DNA of 64,000 nt from Phycisphaerae bacterium (lineage in GTDB: Bacteria; Planctomycetota; Phycisphaerae; Phycisphaerales; SM1A02). The DNA lies in contig PAQL01000012.1 in assembly GCA_002709295.1 (NCBI GenBank), positions 50,298-114,297 of the forward strand. Reading direction: 5' to 3'. Positions 53,821 through 61,852 of the stretch are shown here, piece after piece (position 1 is the stretch's first letter; each line of letters opens with the position of its first letter). Under the pieces are notes generated by a model that saw nothing but the letters and a program-made list of their open reading frames with translations, made no database searches and was not told the DNA's origin. The translations under genes were made by a program, and so were the position numbers.

Positions 53821-54657
53821 ATGCCGAATCCGACCATCCGGACCCTCACCTTCCTGCTGTGCGGAATGATTCTCCTCGAGACGGGCTGTGCCTCCGACCC
53901 CGGATCCGACCGCCGGGGCCCGCAGGAGCCGAACCCGCTGAAAGTCGCCACCTGGAACATCAAGCACGGCCTGGGCATGGACGGGAGACTCGATCTCGAG
54001 CGAGTCGCAGCCACCATCCGATCCTTCGATGCGGACATCGTGGCCCTCCAGGAGGTCGACGAGAACGTCAGACGAAGCGGCGTCGTGGATCAGGCCCGGT
54101 GGCTTGGAGACCGGCTCGGGATGCATGCCGCCTTCGGTTCCTTCATGGACTACCAGGGCGGTAGATACGGCCTCGCCATCCTTTCCGGATTTCCGATCGA
54201 GAAATCGGAGTCATGGAGGCTGACCGAAGGCAACGAGCCGCGGGTCGCGCTCGCGATCGAGTTGACCCCGGTGAACGGAACCCCGATCACCGTGGTCGGA
54301 GTCCATTTCGACTGGGTCGACGACGATGGATTCCGTTTCGCCCAGGCGAGCGAGACCATGAAACGGCTTCAGGCCCTCGACACGCCGTGGATCGTCCTCG
54401 GGGATTTCAACGACACCCCGGAGTCTCGCACCATGCGGGGCTTCCACGAACTCGGCCGGGATGCGAGCAAACCCGGAAACGCCCGGGCGACCTTTCCCGC
54501 CGACGAGCCCGCGGTCGAGATCGACTTCATCGTGACCGGACCGGCGGACCACTGGGGGACGAATGTCGCTGAAGTGATCGACGAATCGATCGCATCCGAT
54601 CACCGCCCGGTCATCGCCGTCCTCGAGGTCCCGACCGACCGAATCCCCCGGCCGTGA
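53821..54657 (+). CDS. Endonuclease/exonuclease/phosphatase (EEP) family lipoprotein
   Basis: 278 aa from ATG 53821. Signal peptide with lipobox LLETGC, so a lipid-anchored envelope protein. The EEP fold shows KVATWNIKHGLG, DIVALQEVDENVRRSG, GRYGLAILSGFP, VVGVHFDWVDDD, WIVLGDFNDTPES and ASDHRPVIAVL, including the catalytic Asn, Glu, Asp and His residues. Family members cleave DNA, lipids or phosphoesters; the substrate is undetermined. Divergent from the metallophosphatase gene. Confidence 0.92.
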   Translation: MPNPTIRTLTFLLCGMILLETGCASDPGSDRRGPQEPNPLKVATWNIKHGLGMDGRLDLERVAATIRSFDADIVALQEVDENVRRSGVVDQARWLGDRLGMHAAFGSFMDYQGGRYGLAILSGFPIEKSESWRLTEGNEPRVALAIELTPVNGTPITVVGVHFDWVDDDGFRFAQASETMKRLQALDTPWIVLGDFNDTPESRTMRGFHELGRDASKPGNARATFPADEPAVEIDFIVTGPADHWGTNVAEVIDESIASDHRPVIAVLEVPTDRIPRP

Positions 54658-54677
54658 TCACCTCGAAAATGAGAAGA

Positions 54678-54702
54678 CCCCGGGAAGCGATGCTTCCCGG
54701 GG
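54678..54702. terminator. Hairpin between the EEP gene and tRNA-Pro
   Basis: A perfect 11-bp stem CCCCGGGAAGC / GCTTCCCGGGG around GAT lies 20 bases after the EEP stop and nine bases from the convergent tRNA-Pro 3' end; likely terminates both. Confidence 0.8.
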
Positions 54703-54710
54703 CCTCCGAG

Positions 54711-54784
54711 TCGGGCTGACTGGATTCGAACCAGCGACCTCCACACCCCCAGTATGGCGCGCTACCAAGCTGCGCTACAGCCCG
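54711..54784 (-). tRNA. tRNA-Pro (anticodon GGG)
   Basis: A 74-base cloverleaf on the minus strand: acceptor CGGGCTG/CAGCCCG, D-stem GCGC/GCGC, anticodon stem CCATA/TGTGG around CTGGGGG (anticodon GGG), T-arm GCTGG-TTCGAAT-CCAGT, discriminator A; no encoded CCA. It decodes CCC and CCT. Confidence 0.95.
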
Positions 54785-54836
54785 TTGCCGAGTTGTCTGC
54801 CGAAGCGTGCCGAGCCGCACGCATTCGACGAATAAG

Positions 54837-54924
54837 CGGACAGGGTGGGATTCGAACCCACGGTACGGAAAAACCGTACACGGCATTTCCAGTGCCGCTC
54901 CTTCAGCCGCTCGGACACCTGTCC
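54837..54924 (-). tRNA. tRNA-Ser (anticodon GGA)
   Basis: 88 bases with a long variable arm (GTACGG-TTTTT-CCGTAC). Acceptor GGACAGG/CCTGTCC, anticodon stem CGGCA/TGCCG around CTGGAAA (anticodon GGA), T-arm GTGGG-TTCGAAT-CCCAC, discriminator G; no encoded CCA. It is 52 bases upstream of tRNA-Pro on the same strand, so the two may be one transcript. Confidence 0.95.
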
Positions 54925-55057
54925 GGAGCGTCACATTGTATCGCGATGCCCCCTGCCGACAACCGCCACGACGAGTCCGGCCCTCTCCGGGACCGTATGG
55001 ACAGTCTTCTCGAAGGTTCCCGGTCCCACGAAGCCGGATTCGAGGCCGGCACGGGGA

Positions 55058-55744
55058 TCATTCCGGCCGAGGGTCTTCAGTGGAGGCCTCCACCTCGGAA
55101 CCGTCCCGGACCCATGCGGGGAACTTCTCGGATAGCCCGCCGGCCAGGAACTCCATCGCCACCGCAAGCATGATGAGCCCCATGATCCGGGTGACCACGT
55201 TCATCCCCGTGGTCCCCAGCAGGGTCTGCACTCGATCGGCCATCGCGAGGAAGCCCCAGAGCACGATGCAGACCAGCATCACCGCCAGCATGATGGCGAT
55301 CTTTCCCTCGATCGGGTTTGGATAGGTCGCGGCGATGATCATCAGACTGATCGCACCGGGACCGGCGGTCACTGGAATCGCCAGGGGCACGATCGCCACC
55401 GAGCCCCGTTCCGAGGCCTCCTCCATCTCCTCGCTGGTGTGCCTGGTCCGGCTGGTGCGGGCCTGGAGCATCGACCAGGCCATCGAAGCGAGCAGCAGAC
55501 CGCCGGCGATGCGCAGCGCGGGAATGCTCACGGAGAAGATCCAGAGGATGGTCTCACCGAGCAGGAAGGCGGTGATCATCACCACGAAGGCCGCGAACGC
55601 GGTCTTGCGAGGAATGGTCCGACGCTGTTCCTTCGGCATCCCGTCGACCACCGACAGGTAGACGGGGATCGCGACCATCGGGTTCATCACTGCGAACACC
55701 GAGACGATGAAGGCCAGATATGCGGCGAGTTCAGCGCTGTCCAC
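55058..55744 (-). CDS. MarC family (UPF0056) membrane protein
   Basis: 228 aa from GTG 55744, chosen because AGGAGG lies five bases upstream; the TTG one codon earlier is too close. Six hydrophobic helices; FIVSVFAVMNPMVAIPVYLSV and VPLAIPVTAGPGAISLMII are MarC-family signatures. Some relatives were linked to multidrug resistance but the function is not settled. A charged insert RHTSEEMEEASERGS sits near residue 100. Confidence 0.88.
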   Translation of the reverse strand: MDSAELAAYLAFIVSVFAVMNPMVAIPVYLSVVDGMPKEQRRTIPRKTAFAAFVVMITAFLLGETILWIFSVSIPALRIAGGLLLASMAWSMLQARTSRTRHTSEEMEEASERGSVAIVPLAIPVTAGPGAISLMIIAATYPNPIEGKIAIMLAVMLVCIVLWGFLAMADRVQTLLGTTGMNVVTRIMGLIMLAVAMEFLAGGLSEKFPAWVRDGSEVEASTEDPRPE

Positions 55745-55880
55745 CAACCCCTCCTCGGGAGGCCATTCTAGCCATTGTGATCACGTGAGATCGAACCGGC
55801 AACGACCCCGGAGATGACGAGGCCGGTCTGCATTCGCGACCGATCGATGCCCGGGATTCGGGAGGCGGTACCGTACTTCG

Positions 55881-56708
55881 ATGCCCGGTGCCGAAGACCA
55901 GAGACAGGACTCGAACTCGCCATCGTCGGATGGATCCGATGATGCATCCAACGGATCGCGTCGAGCCGCCCGACTGCGAAGACGGGACTCCGCTTCGAAT
56001 CCGCTTCCTGCCGGTGTGGTCGTCATCGACAAGCCCTCCGGCATGAGCTCCATGACCGCGGTGTCGATCGTCCGGCGAAAGGCGGACCTGAAGGCCGGAC
56101 ATGCCGGAACCCTCGACCCGCTGGCGACCGGGGTCCTCGTGATCGGAGTCGGGCGGGCCACGAAGTCCCTCGATCGCTTCATGAAGACCCGCAAGGGGTA
56201 TCTCACCGAGATCGATCTGTCGGCGTTCACCGCTACCGACGATCGTGAAGCCGAACTCGAACCGGTCGACGTCGGTGAACCACCGACCGACGACGTGATC
56301 TCGACCACTCTGCAGGAACGGTTCACGGGCGAATTCATGCAGACTCCTCCGAACTTCAGCGCCAAGAAGGTCCAGGGGCGCCGGGCGTACGCCCGGGCGA
56401 GAAAGGGTGAATCACCCGCACTCGAACCCCGCCCGGTGATGGTTCACCGGATCGAGCTCGAGGACTACCAGTGGCCGATCGCCACCGTCCGGGTCTGCTG
56501 CGAGAAGGGGTTCTACGTCCGAAGCCTCGCCCGTGATCTGGGGCGGGCCCTTGGAACCGGGGGCCATTGCGCCTCGATCCGTCGGACGGCGGTCGGACCG
56601 TTCACGATCGAGCAGGCCGTCGATCCCGACGACCTGCCGAACGAGATTCCGCCGGAGCGGATCATCCCTCTTTCGGAGGCGATTGAGATGCTCGAGGCGT
56701 CGCCTTGA
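55881..56708 (+). CDS. truB: tRNA pseudouridine(55) synthase
   Basis: 275 aa. The catalytic domain begins at about residue 42 with GVVVIDKPSGMSSM; the nucleophile D79 lies in HAGTLDPLATGVLVIGVG. KGYLTEIDLSAFTATDD and MQTPPNFSAKKVQGRRAYARAR are further TruB motifs. An additional Asp/Ser/Arg-rich stretch of about 40 residues precedes the fold. It modifies U55 of the T-loop in tRNAs. The 3' end overlaps the convergent lspA by 47 bases. Confidence 0.95.
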   Translation: MPGAEDQRQDSNSPSSDGSDDASNGSRRAARLRRRDSASNPLPAGVVVIDKPSGMSSMTAVSIVRRKADLKAGHAGTLDPLATGVLVIGVGRATKSLDRFMKTRKGYLTEIDLSAFTATDDREAELEPVDVGEPPTDDVISTTLQERFTGEFMQTPPNFSAKKVQGRRAYARARKGESPALEPRPVMVHRIELEDYQWPIATVRVCCEKGFYVRSLARDLGRALGTGGHCASIRRTAVGPFTIEQAVDPDDLPNEIPPERIIPLSEAIEMLEASP

Positions 56709-57369
56709 CGGACTCCGACGACGGATCGGCTTCGAGGTCCTTCCTCGCCTTGCGATCCGAAAGATGGACGTAGATCAGCAGAAGGCTCATTCCAACCAGA
56801 AGCTCGACGTCCGCGATGTTGAAGACCCACGGAAAGACATGAGTGTCTCCCTGAGGCCATGAGATCCCGAAGGGGAGATCCCGGCGGGGAAGAAGGTTGA
56901 GGAAGTCCCGGACCGCGCCGATCATCAGGCGGTCGTAGAGATTTCCAAGGCCACCAGCAAGAATGAGGCCGATCGCCACATGGGCGACCACCGCCCTGCT
57001 CCGGGTCCACCATCCGAACACCGATATCGCGACCACGATCGCCACCATGGTGAACATGACGAAGGCGAACCGCTGCCCCTGTCCGATGCCGAAGACCGCC
57101 CCACGATTCAGGACCAGCCGGAAGTCCAGCAGATCAGGGGGCACCGCCCGGACACCTTCGTGAAACGGTACCTGTCCCCGCCCGGAGACCACCTCCCCGT
57201 AGTCGAGGATCACCGGGTTCCCTGCGACCGTCCGGAAGGCCCAGTCCTTGCTGACCAGATCTGCCGTGAGGCCGACGACGACCACGAGGATCAGAATGAA
57301 CCAGGCCCGCGGCGATCGCCATGCCGGGCCATCCGAGGGACTTGATGTCAACTGGTCATGGGAGGTCAT
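56662..57369 (-). CDS. lspA: Signal peptidase II (lipoprotein)
   Basis: 235 aa, longer than the typical 160-170. Four membrane helices; catalytic D146 in GNLYDRLMIG and D187 in VFNIADVELL. Residues about 50-82 and about 160-180 are insertions in the periplasmic loops, and the last 30 residues are a charged cytoplasmic tail. It cleaves prolipoproteins, consistent with several lipobox proteins in this window. Downstream of the H1/DksA gene (59-base gap), probably the same operon. Confidence 0.93.
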   Translation of the reverse strand: MTSHDQLTSSPSDGPAWRSPRAWFILILVVVVGLTADLVSKDWAFRTVAGNPVILDYGEVVSGRGQVPFHEGVRAVPPDLLDFRLVLNRGAVFGIGQGQRFAFVMFTMVAIVVAISVFGWWTRSRAVVAHVAIGLILAGGLGNLYDRLMIGAVRDFLNLLPRRDLPFGISWPQGDTHVFPWVFNIADVELLVGMSLLLIYVHLSDRKARKDLEADPSSESVKATPRASQSPPKEG

Positions 57370-57428
57370 CAGGAACGCCCGTTCAACCGACGATCATGCG
57401 TGAACCCCTCGCGAGGCCCATCCCGGCA

Positions 57429-58550
57429 TCACTCTCCGGGAAGACCACGCTCCGCGGCTCTGGCGGCTTCCACCGTGTACTTCGCCCAAGGCTTCGCATT
57501 CAGCCGGGTCTTGGGAATGGGCTTCCCGGTCGTCTGACAGACGCCATATGTCCGATCCGCGATCCGCTGAAGCGCGGCATCGATCTGGACGACCATCTCG
57601 CGTTCCGTCGCAGCCATGCCGAGCGTGAAGTCCTGCTCGAAGACGTCGGTACCGACGTCCGCCATGTGCACCGGCATGTTCGAGAGGTTGCCTCCGGATG
57701 AACGCAGGGCTTCCGTCTCGAGGCCCGAGACCATGCCCATGATCTCTCGACGTCGGAGAATCAGGAGGTCCCGATACTTGTCGAGGTCCTTCTTGGACAG
57801 CTTCGTCTTGACCTTGGAGACGTCGGGCTTCGGCTTGGCCTCCGGCTCGACCGGGGCCGCCTTCGGGCTGCGCTTCTTCTTGGTGCCGGCCCCCTTGGTC
57901 GAGATGGCCCGGACTCGACGGCCGTTGATGTACACGTAGCCGTCGGAATCGGCCTCCGAACTCGCCGCCGCCGCGACCACGGAACGCGGATTCGCAAAAT
58001 CGATCTTGCGGCGAGGAGACTTGGCGGCCGCCTCGGCTTCCGCCTTCTTCTGGAGCTTGCGGCGAGACGGCACCACGGTGGGAGCCACTCGACGATCGTT
58101 CTTCTTCTTCTTGGCGACCGGAGGCTTGATGGGCGAACCGGGCATCGCCGGAGCGACCTTGGTGGCCGTGGCCTTGCGGACGGTGGTCTTCTTCGAGGTC
58201 TTCGCCTTCTTGGACCCCGTGGCCTTGCGAGCCGGAGCCTTCTTGGCGGCCTTCTTCTTGGCGGGGGCCTTCTTGCTGGCCGTCTTCTTCCCGGCAGCCT
58301 TCCTGGTGGACGCCTTCCTGGTGGCCGCCTTCTTGGTGGCGGACTTCTTGGTGGCGGACTTCTTGGCGGGGGACTTCTTGGTGGCAGACTTCTTGGCGGG
58401 GGACTTCTTGGCCGTCTTCTTCTTGGAAGCGGTGGACTTCTTCTTCGACGCGGCCTTCTTGGAAGCACCTCGAGCCGACGACCGGGAGGCCGTCTTCTTC
58501 GGAGCCTTCTTGGCCGTCTTCTTCTTGGAAGCGGTGGACTTCTTGGCCAC
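57429..58550 (-). CDS. Histone H1-like Lys/Ala tail fused to DksA/TraR-type protein with degenerate zinc finger
   Basis: 373 aa from GTG 58550 with GAGGG upstream. Residues about 1-170 are tandem KKSPAKKSATKK-type repeats (histone H1 / AlgP-like). A linker follows, then a DksA/TraR region (about 250-373): KYRDLLILRRREIMGMVSGL coiled coil, ADVGTDVFEQDFTLGMAATE, and the zinc-finger position YGVCQTTGKPIPKTRLNAKPW. Only one of the four cysteines remains. The family name fits DksA (RNA polymerase secondary-channel regulator), but DNA binding through the basic tail and a structural role in place of zinc are inferred. Upstream of lspA and downstream of accA. Confidence 0.88.
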   Translation of the reverse strand: MAKKSTASKKKTAKKAPKKTASRSSARGASKKAASKKKSTASKKKTAKKSPAKKSATKKSPAKKSATKKSATKKAATRKASTRKAAGKKTASKKAPAKKKAAKKAPARKATGSKKAKTSKKTTVRKATATKVAPAMPGSPIKPPVAKKKKNDRRVAPTVVPSRRKLQKKAEAEAAAKSPRRKIDFANPRSVVAAAASSEADSDGYVYINGRRVRAISTKGAGTKKKRSPKAAPVEPEAKPKPDVSKVKTKLSKKDLDKYRDLLILRRREIMGMVSGLETEALRSSGGNLSNMPVHMADVGTDVFEQDFTLGMAATEREMVVQIDAALQRIADRTYGVCQTTGKPIPKTRLNAKPWAKYTVEAARAAERGLPGE

Positions 58551-58669
58551 GCGTCAGAGCCCTCGAATGGACCGCAGCCCCGGCAGGACATCCCTCTTCA
58601 GAGGGGCCTCCGGGGGGGTTGGGTGTGAAATGGTACCGGTCAGATCTGAATAACGCAAATTCAGCAATT

Positions 58670-58691
58670 TTGCAGTGATGTTGCAGCGATC
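58670..58691. repeat. 11-bp tandem direct repeat upstream of the H1/DksA gene
   Basis: TTGCAGTGATG followed directly by TTGCAGCGATC (9 of 11 identical) lies in an AT-richer stretch (58640-58710) about 120-141 bases before the H1/DksA start. It could be a regulator site; role unproven. Confidence 0.35.
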
Positions 58692-58694
58692 ATC

Positions 58695-58708
58695 GCCGAA
58701 AAATCGGC
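58695..58708. terminator. Small hairpin after accA
   Basis: GCCGA-AAAA-TCGGC lies 47 bases downstream of the accA stop. Five-base stem, no clear U-tract on the accA strand; weak candidate. Confidence 0.3.
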
Positions 58709-58754
58709 TTTCTGCCGCGAACTTGCGGAAAACCGGGCCTTTCAGGGTCCGCCC

Positions 58755-59750
58755 TCAGGAATCCTCGGGCAGATCCCGGGACACAACCGGGCCGATCTCA
58801 CGGAACTTCTCGAATCGCCGCCTGACCAGGGTGTCGGGCTGGATGCGGGCCAGCTCGGACAGCTGGTCCAGAATCCATGCCTGAAGCCGATCAGCAGCCC
58901 CTTCAGGGTCTCGATGAGCTCCACCCACGGGCTCATCGATCACCGCATCGACCAGCCCATGCTTGAGGTTGTCGGCAGCCACCAGCCGCAGGGAATCGGC
59001 CGCCTGATTGTTCGTGGTCTCATTGGCCTCTTTCCAGAGGATGGCGGCACATCCTTCGGGACTGATCACGGAGTACCAGGCGTGCCCCAGCATCGCGACC
59101 CGGTCCCCCACGCCGATCCCGAGGGCCCCGCCGGACCCCCCCTCCCCGATCACCACGCTGACGATCGGGGTACGGAGCCGGCTCATCTCCAGGAGGTTCC
59201 GAGCGATGGCCTCGGCCTGTCCCCGCTGTTCGCTTCCGAGTCCGGGGTAGGCACCGGGAGTGTCGATGAGGGTCACGATCGGCAGGCGGTACTTCTCCGC
59301 CAGCTTCATCTTGAGAAGGGCCTTTCGGTACCCCTCGGGGTGGGCACAGCCGAAATGGCAACGGATCTTCTCCTCGGTGGTCCGACCCTTTCGGTGCCCC
59401 ACCAGAAGAACCTTCCTGGATCCGATCCGGCCGAATCCCGTCATGATCGCGGGATCGTCACCGAAGAGCCGATCTCCATGCAGTTCACAGAAGTCCCGGC
59501 ACATCATGCGGATGTAGTCGTCGGAGTGGGGCCGAAGCGGATGTCTGGAGACCTTGACCGTCTGCCAGGGGGTCAGAGCCCCGTAGATCTTGCGAAGGAG
59601 CTCGTCGCGAGTCTGCTTCAGCTGATCGATCTCGGACTCGAATCGATCACGATCGGGGTTCTCCTCGAGACCGTCGATCTGGCGATCGATCTCGAGGACG
59701 GATGACTCGAACTCGAGCTCGTACATCGGGCTGTAACCGGCGGATGGCAT
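58755..59750 (-). CDS. accA: Acetyl-CoA carboxylase carboxyltransferase subunit alpha
   Basis: 331 aa from ATG 59750; MYELEFESS at 59726 is the alternative start. The N-terminal coiled coil precedes the carboxyltransferase core: VKVSRHPLRPHSDDYIRMM, HGDRLFGDDPAI, GHRKGRTTEEKIRCHFG, LIDTPGAYPGLGSEQRGQ and VVIGEGGSGGALGIGVGD. It transfers carboxyl from biotin to acetyl-CoA to make malonyl-CoA for fatty acid synthesis. No accD in the window. Divergent from proC, 92 bases apart. Confidence 0.95.
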   Translation of the reverse strand: MPSAGYSPMYELEFESSVLEIDRQIDGLEENPDRDRFESEIDQLKQTRDELLRKIYGALTPWQTVKVSRHPLRPHSDDYIRMMCRDFCELHGDRLFGDDPAIMTGFGRIGSRKVLLVGHRKGRTTEEKIRCHFGCAHPEGYRKALLKMKLAEKYRLPIVTLIDTPGAYPGLGSEQRGQAEAIARNLLEMSRLRTPIVSVVIGEGGSGGALGIGVGDRVAMLGHAWYSVISPEGCAAILWKEANETTNNQAADSLRLVAADNLKHGLVDAVIDEPVGGAHRDPEGAADRLQAWILDQLSELARIQPDTLVRRRFEKFREIGPVVSRDLPEDS

Positions 59751-59842
59751 GGAGAACGAGTATATGGATCTCTGGCGAAAAGACCCCCATCTCCCCGTAA
59801 ATACCCCGATCCTTCCTCCAACCCCCCCTCCGGAATCCATCC

Positions 59843-60679
59843 ATGAACCGACCGGAAGACGACTCGACCGCTCCGGACCTTGAATTGGCCGTGGTCGGAC
59901 TGGGCAACATGGGAGGAGCGGTTCTCGAGGCGGTCCTCGCCGCGAGGATCATTCCAGCCGATCGAATCGGGGTCTGCGACCCCCTGGAGGATCGGGTGGC
60001 CCGATTCGCCGAGTCCGGCTGTCGACCCGTCGATCCGACCACCGCCGGGCGGAGCCTTCGGATGCTTCTGGCGGTCAAACCCCAGGTGCTCCCGGAGCTC
60101 ACCGGTTCGATCGGCCCGGGGGCGGGACCCCGGCTCGCGATCAGCGTGATGGCGGGACTTCGAAGCCGGCGGATCCTCGAACTCCTCGGAGGCGACACCC
60201 GCATCGTGCGGACCATGCCGAACACCCCGGCCGCCATCGGAGCGGGCGTGACCGCGATCGCTCCCGGTCACGAGGCGACCGAGGACGACCTCGCCTTCGC
60301 ACGCATGATCTTCAATGCGGTGGGGACCACCGTCGACGTCGACGAATCCCACATGCATGCCGTGACCGCGGTGAGCGGCTCCGGTCCCGCATGGGTCTTC
60401 CGAACCGCGGAAGCCTGGATCGCAGCGGCCGTCGAGGCGGGGCTCCCCTCCGAGACCGCCGAGACTCTCGTGATCGAGACCATGTTCGGGGCGGCGAAGC
60501 TTCTTCGTGCATCCGAACAGGATGCATCGGCATTGAGAGAAGCCGTCACCAGCAGGGGCGGGACGACCGCGGCAGGTCTTGCCGCGATGGACCGGACCGG
60601 ATTCGACGATTCGATCCACGCCGCGATCCGGGCCGCGGTCGAGCGAGGACACGAACTCGATGCACCGGACGGATCGTGA
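59843..60679 (+). CDS. proC: Pyrroline-5-carboxylate reductase
   Basis: 278 aa, normal length. Rossmann motif AVVGLGNMGGAVLEAVL, LAVKPQVLPEL, the VRTMPNTPAAIGAGVTAIAP signature and HAVTAVSGSGPAWVF, then EAVTSRGGTTAAGL. It performs the last step of proline synthesis. It ends three bases before the convergent ABC-2 permease gene. Confidence 0.95.
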   Translation: MNRPEDDSTAPDLELAVVGLGNMGGAVLEAVLAARIIPADRIGVCDPLEDRVARFAESGCRPVDPTTAGRSLRMLLAVKPQVLPELTGSIGPGAGPRLAISVMAGLRSRRILELLGGDTRIVRTMPNTPAAIGAGVTAIAPGHEATEDDLAFARMIFNAVGTTVDVDESHMHAVTAVSGSGPAWVFRTAEAWIAAAVEAGLPSETAETLVIETMFGAAKLLRASEQDASALREAVTSRGGTTAAGLAAMDRTGFDDSIHAAIRAAVERGHELDAPDGS

Positions 60680-60682
60680 GCG

Positions 60683-61852
60683 TCAGAAGTCGCGACGACT
60701 GAAGCGCCAGACGCCGAATCCGAGGACCAGCGCCTCGAATCCCAGGCTCGTGCCCAGGATCCAGAGGTAGGAGTGGCTCTCGTCGAGTGCTTCGGCCATG
60801 CGTTCCTTGAACTCTCGTTCCCCGACCATCGCACCGAACTGCCTGACACTGTCGTCGGGGTCGCTGTCGTCCGGGATGGTCAGGCCGGCATACTTGACCA
60901 GCAGTCGCTCGAGGAGACCGATGGTCTCGCCGGTCTTGGGGAGCACGGTGTTCGCGGCATGAAACCAGTCGTTCACCCGGGCCGCGATCTCCAGGGTCTC
61001 CTCCTCGTCCATGAGCTCGTCCCTGGCATCGATCAATCTCGCCGCCCGCAGATCGGACTTGGTGGTGGCCTCGGCGAGCTCCTCCTCCAGCGATTCGTCA
61101 CCCGCCCTGACCTTCTCGCTGAGTTCCAGCCGTTCCGACTCGTAGCGAGCGGCGTTTTCCGAGAGGGTCTCCAGCCTCGCCTGGCGACGCTCCACCGTGA
61201 TCTCCTGGGTGACCCGCCAGGCAAGAGTGACGGTGTCGCCGCTCTGAACGAGGGAGATCGCCATCCAGAACAGCATCACGCCGATCACCGACGCGATGAC
61301 CGACCTGGTCACCAGACCGATCACCGCCTGCACCGCGAAGAGATATGAATAGAAGATCACCACCAGCGGTATCGCGATCAGAAGCCATGGCTCCCAATCG
61401 CCGCCACGGATCCCGATCACGAGGAAGGCGGCGACCGTGAAGACCGTCACCTGAACCGCCGCGAACATCAGGCCGGTGGCGAACTTGGTGAGAAAGAGCC
61501 GGGCTCGCCCGATGGGCTTCGAGAGCATCAGGTCGATCGAACCGCGATCCACGAAGTCGGGGAAGATGCTCGCGGTCGACACCAGCGCGATGATCGAGGC
61601 GATCCACGAGAGCCAGAATCCCACGCCCAGCGTGGAGAATATGAACTTGTAGAAGTCGGCCCTGGGGATGAAGGCGGTGGAGACGAAGGGGAAGGGAATC
61701 GACCAGTGGAAGATGGTCAGACCCTCCTCGTCGTTGCCGACCGCGGCGAAGGCCACGACGATGAAGGCGCTGATGGCGAGCGTCACCCAGAAGAGCTTCC
61801 GGTGATTGAGCTCGCGATAGGCGTCGACGAACAGGGCAAGGGTCTGAGTCAT
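60683..61852 (-). CDS. ABC-2 type transporter permease with coiled-coil insertion
   Basis: 389 aa. Helices at about 23-42 and about 70-95, then SIDLMLSKPIGRARLFLTK, typical of NatB/ABC-2 membrane subunits, and further helices to about 200. A long charged coiled-coil region (about 210-290; RLETLSENAARYESERLEL and SLEEELAEATTKS) is inserted before a last helix (about 365-385). Partner of the ATPase upstream, overlapping by four bases. Substrate unknown. Confidence 0.88.
   Translation of the reverse strand: MTQTLALFVDAYRELNHRKLFWVTLAISAFIVVAFAAVGNDEEGLTIFHWSIPFPFVSTAFIPRADFYKFIFSTLGVGFWLSWIASIIALVSTASIFPDFVDRGSIDLMLSKPIGRARLFLTKFATGLMFAAVQVTVFTVAAFLVIGIRGGDWEPWLLIAIPLVVIFYSYLFAVQAVIGLVTRSVIASVIGVMLFWMAISLVQSGDTVTLAWRVTQEITVERRQARLETLSENAARYESERLELSEKVRAGDESLEEELAEATTKSDLRAARLIDARDELMDEEETLEIAARVNDWFHAANTVLPKTGETIGLLERLLVKYAGLTIPDDSDPDDSVRQFGAMVGEREFKERMAEALDESHSYLWILGTSLGFEALVLGFGVWRFSRRDF

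Noticed and set aside
51965-53869. A 634-aa plus-strand open frame
   Set aside because: Antisense of the metallophosphatase gene; no domain seen.
58006-58653. A 215-aa hydrophobic plus-strand frame (many F, A, L) resembling a membrane protein
   Set aside because: It is the complement of the Lys/Ala codons of the H1-like tail; the strand has no ribosome site.
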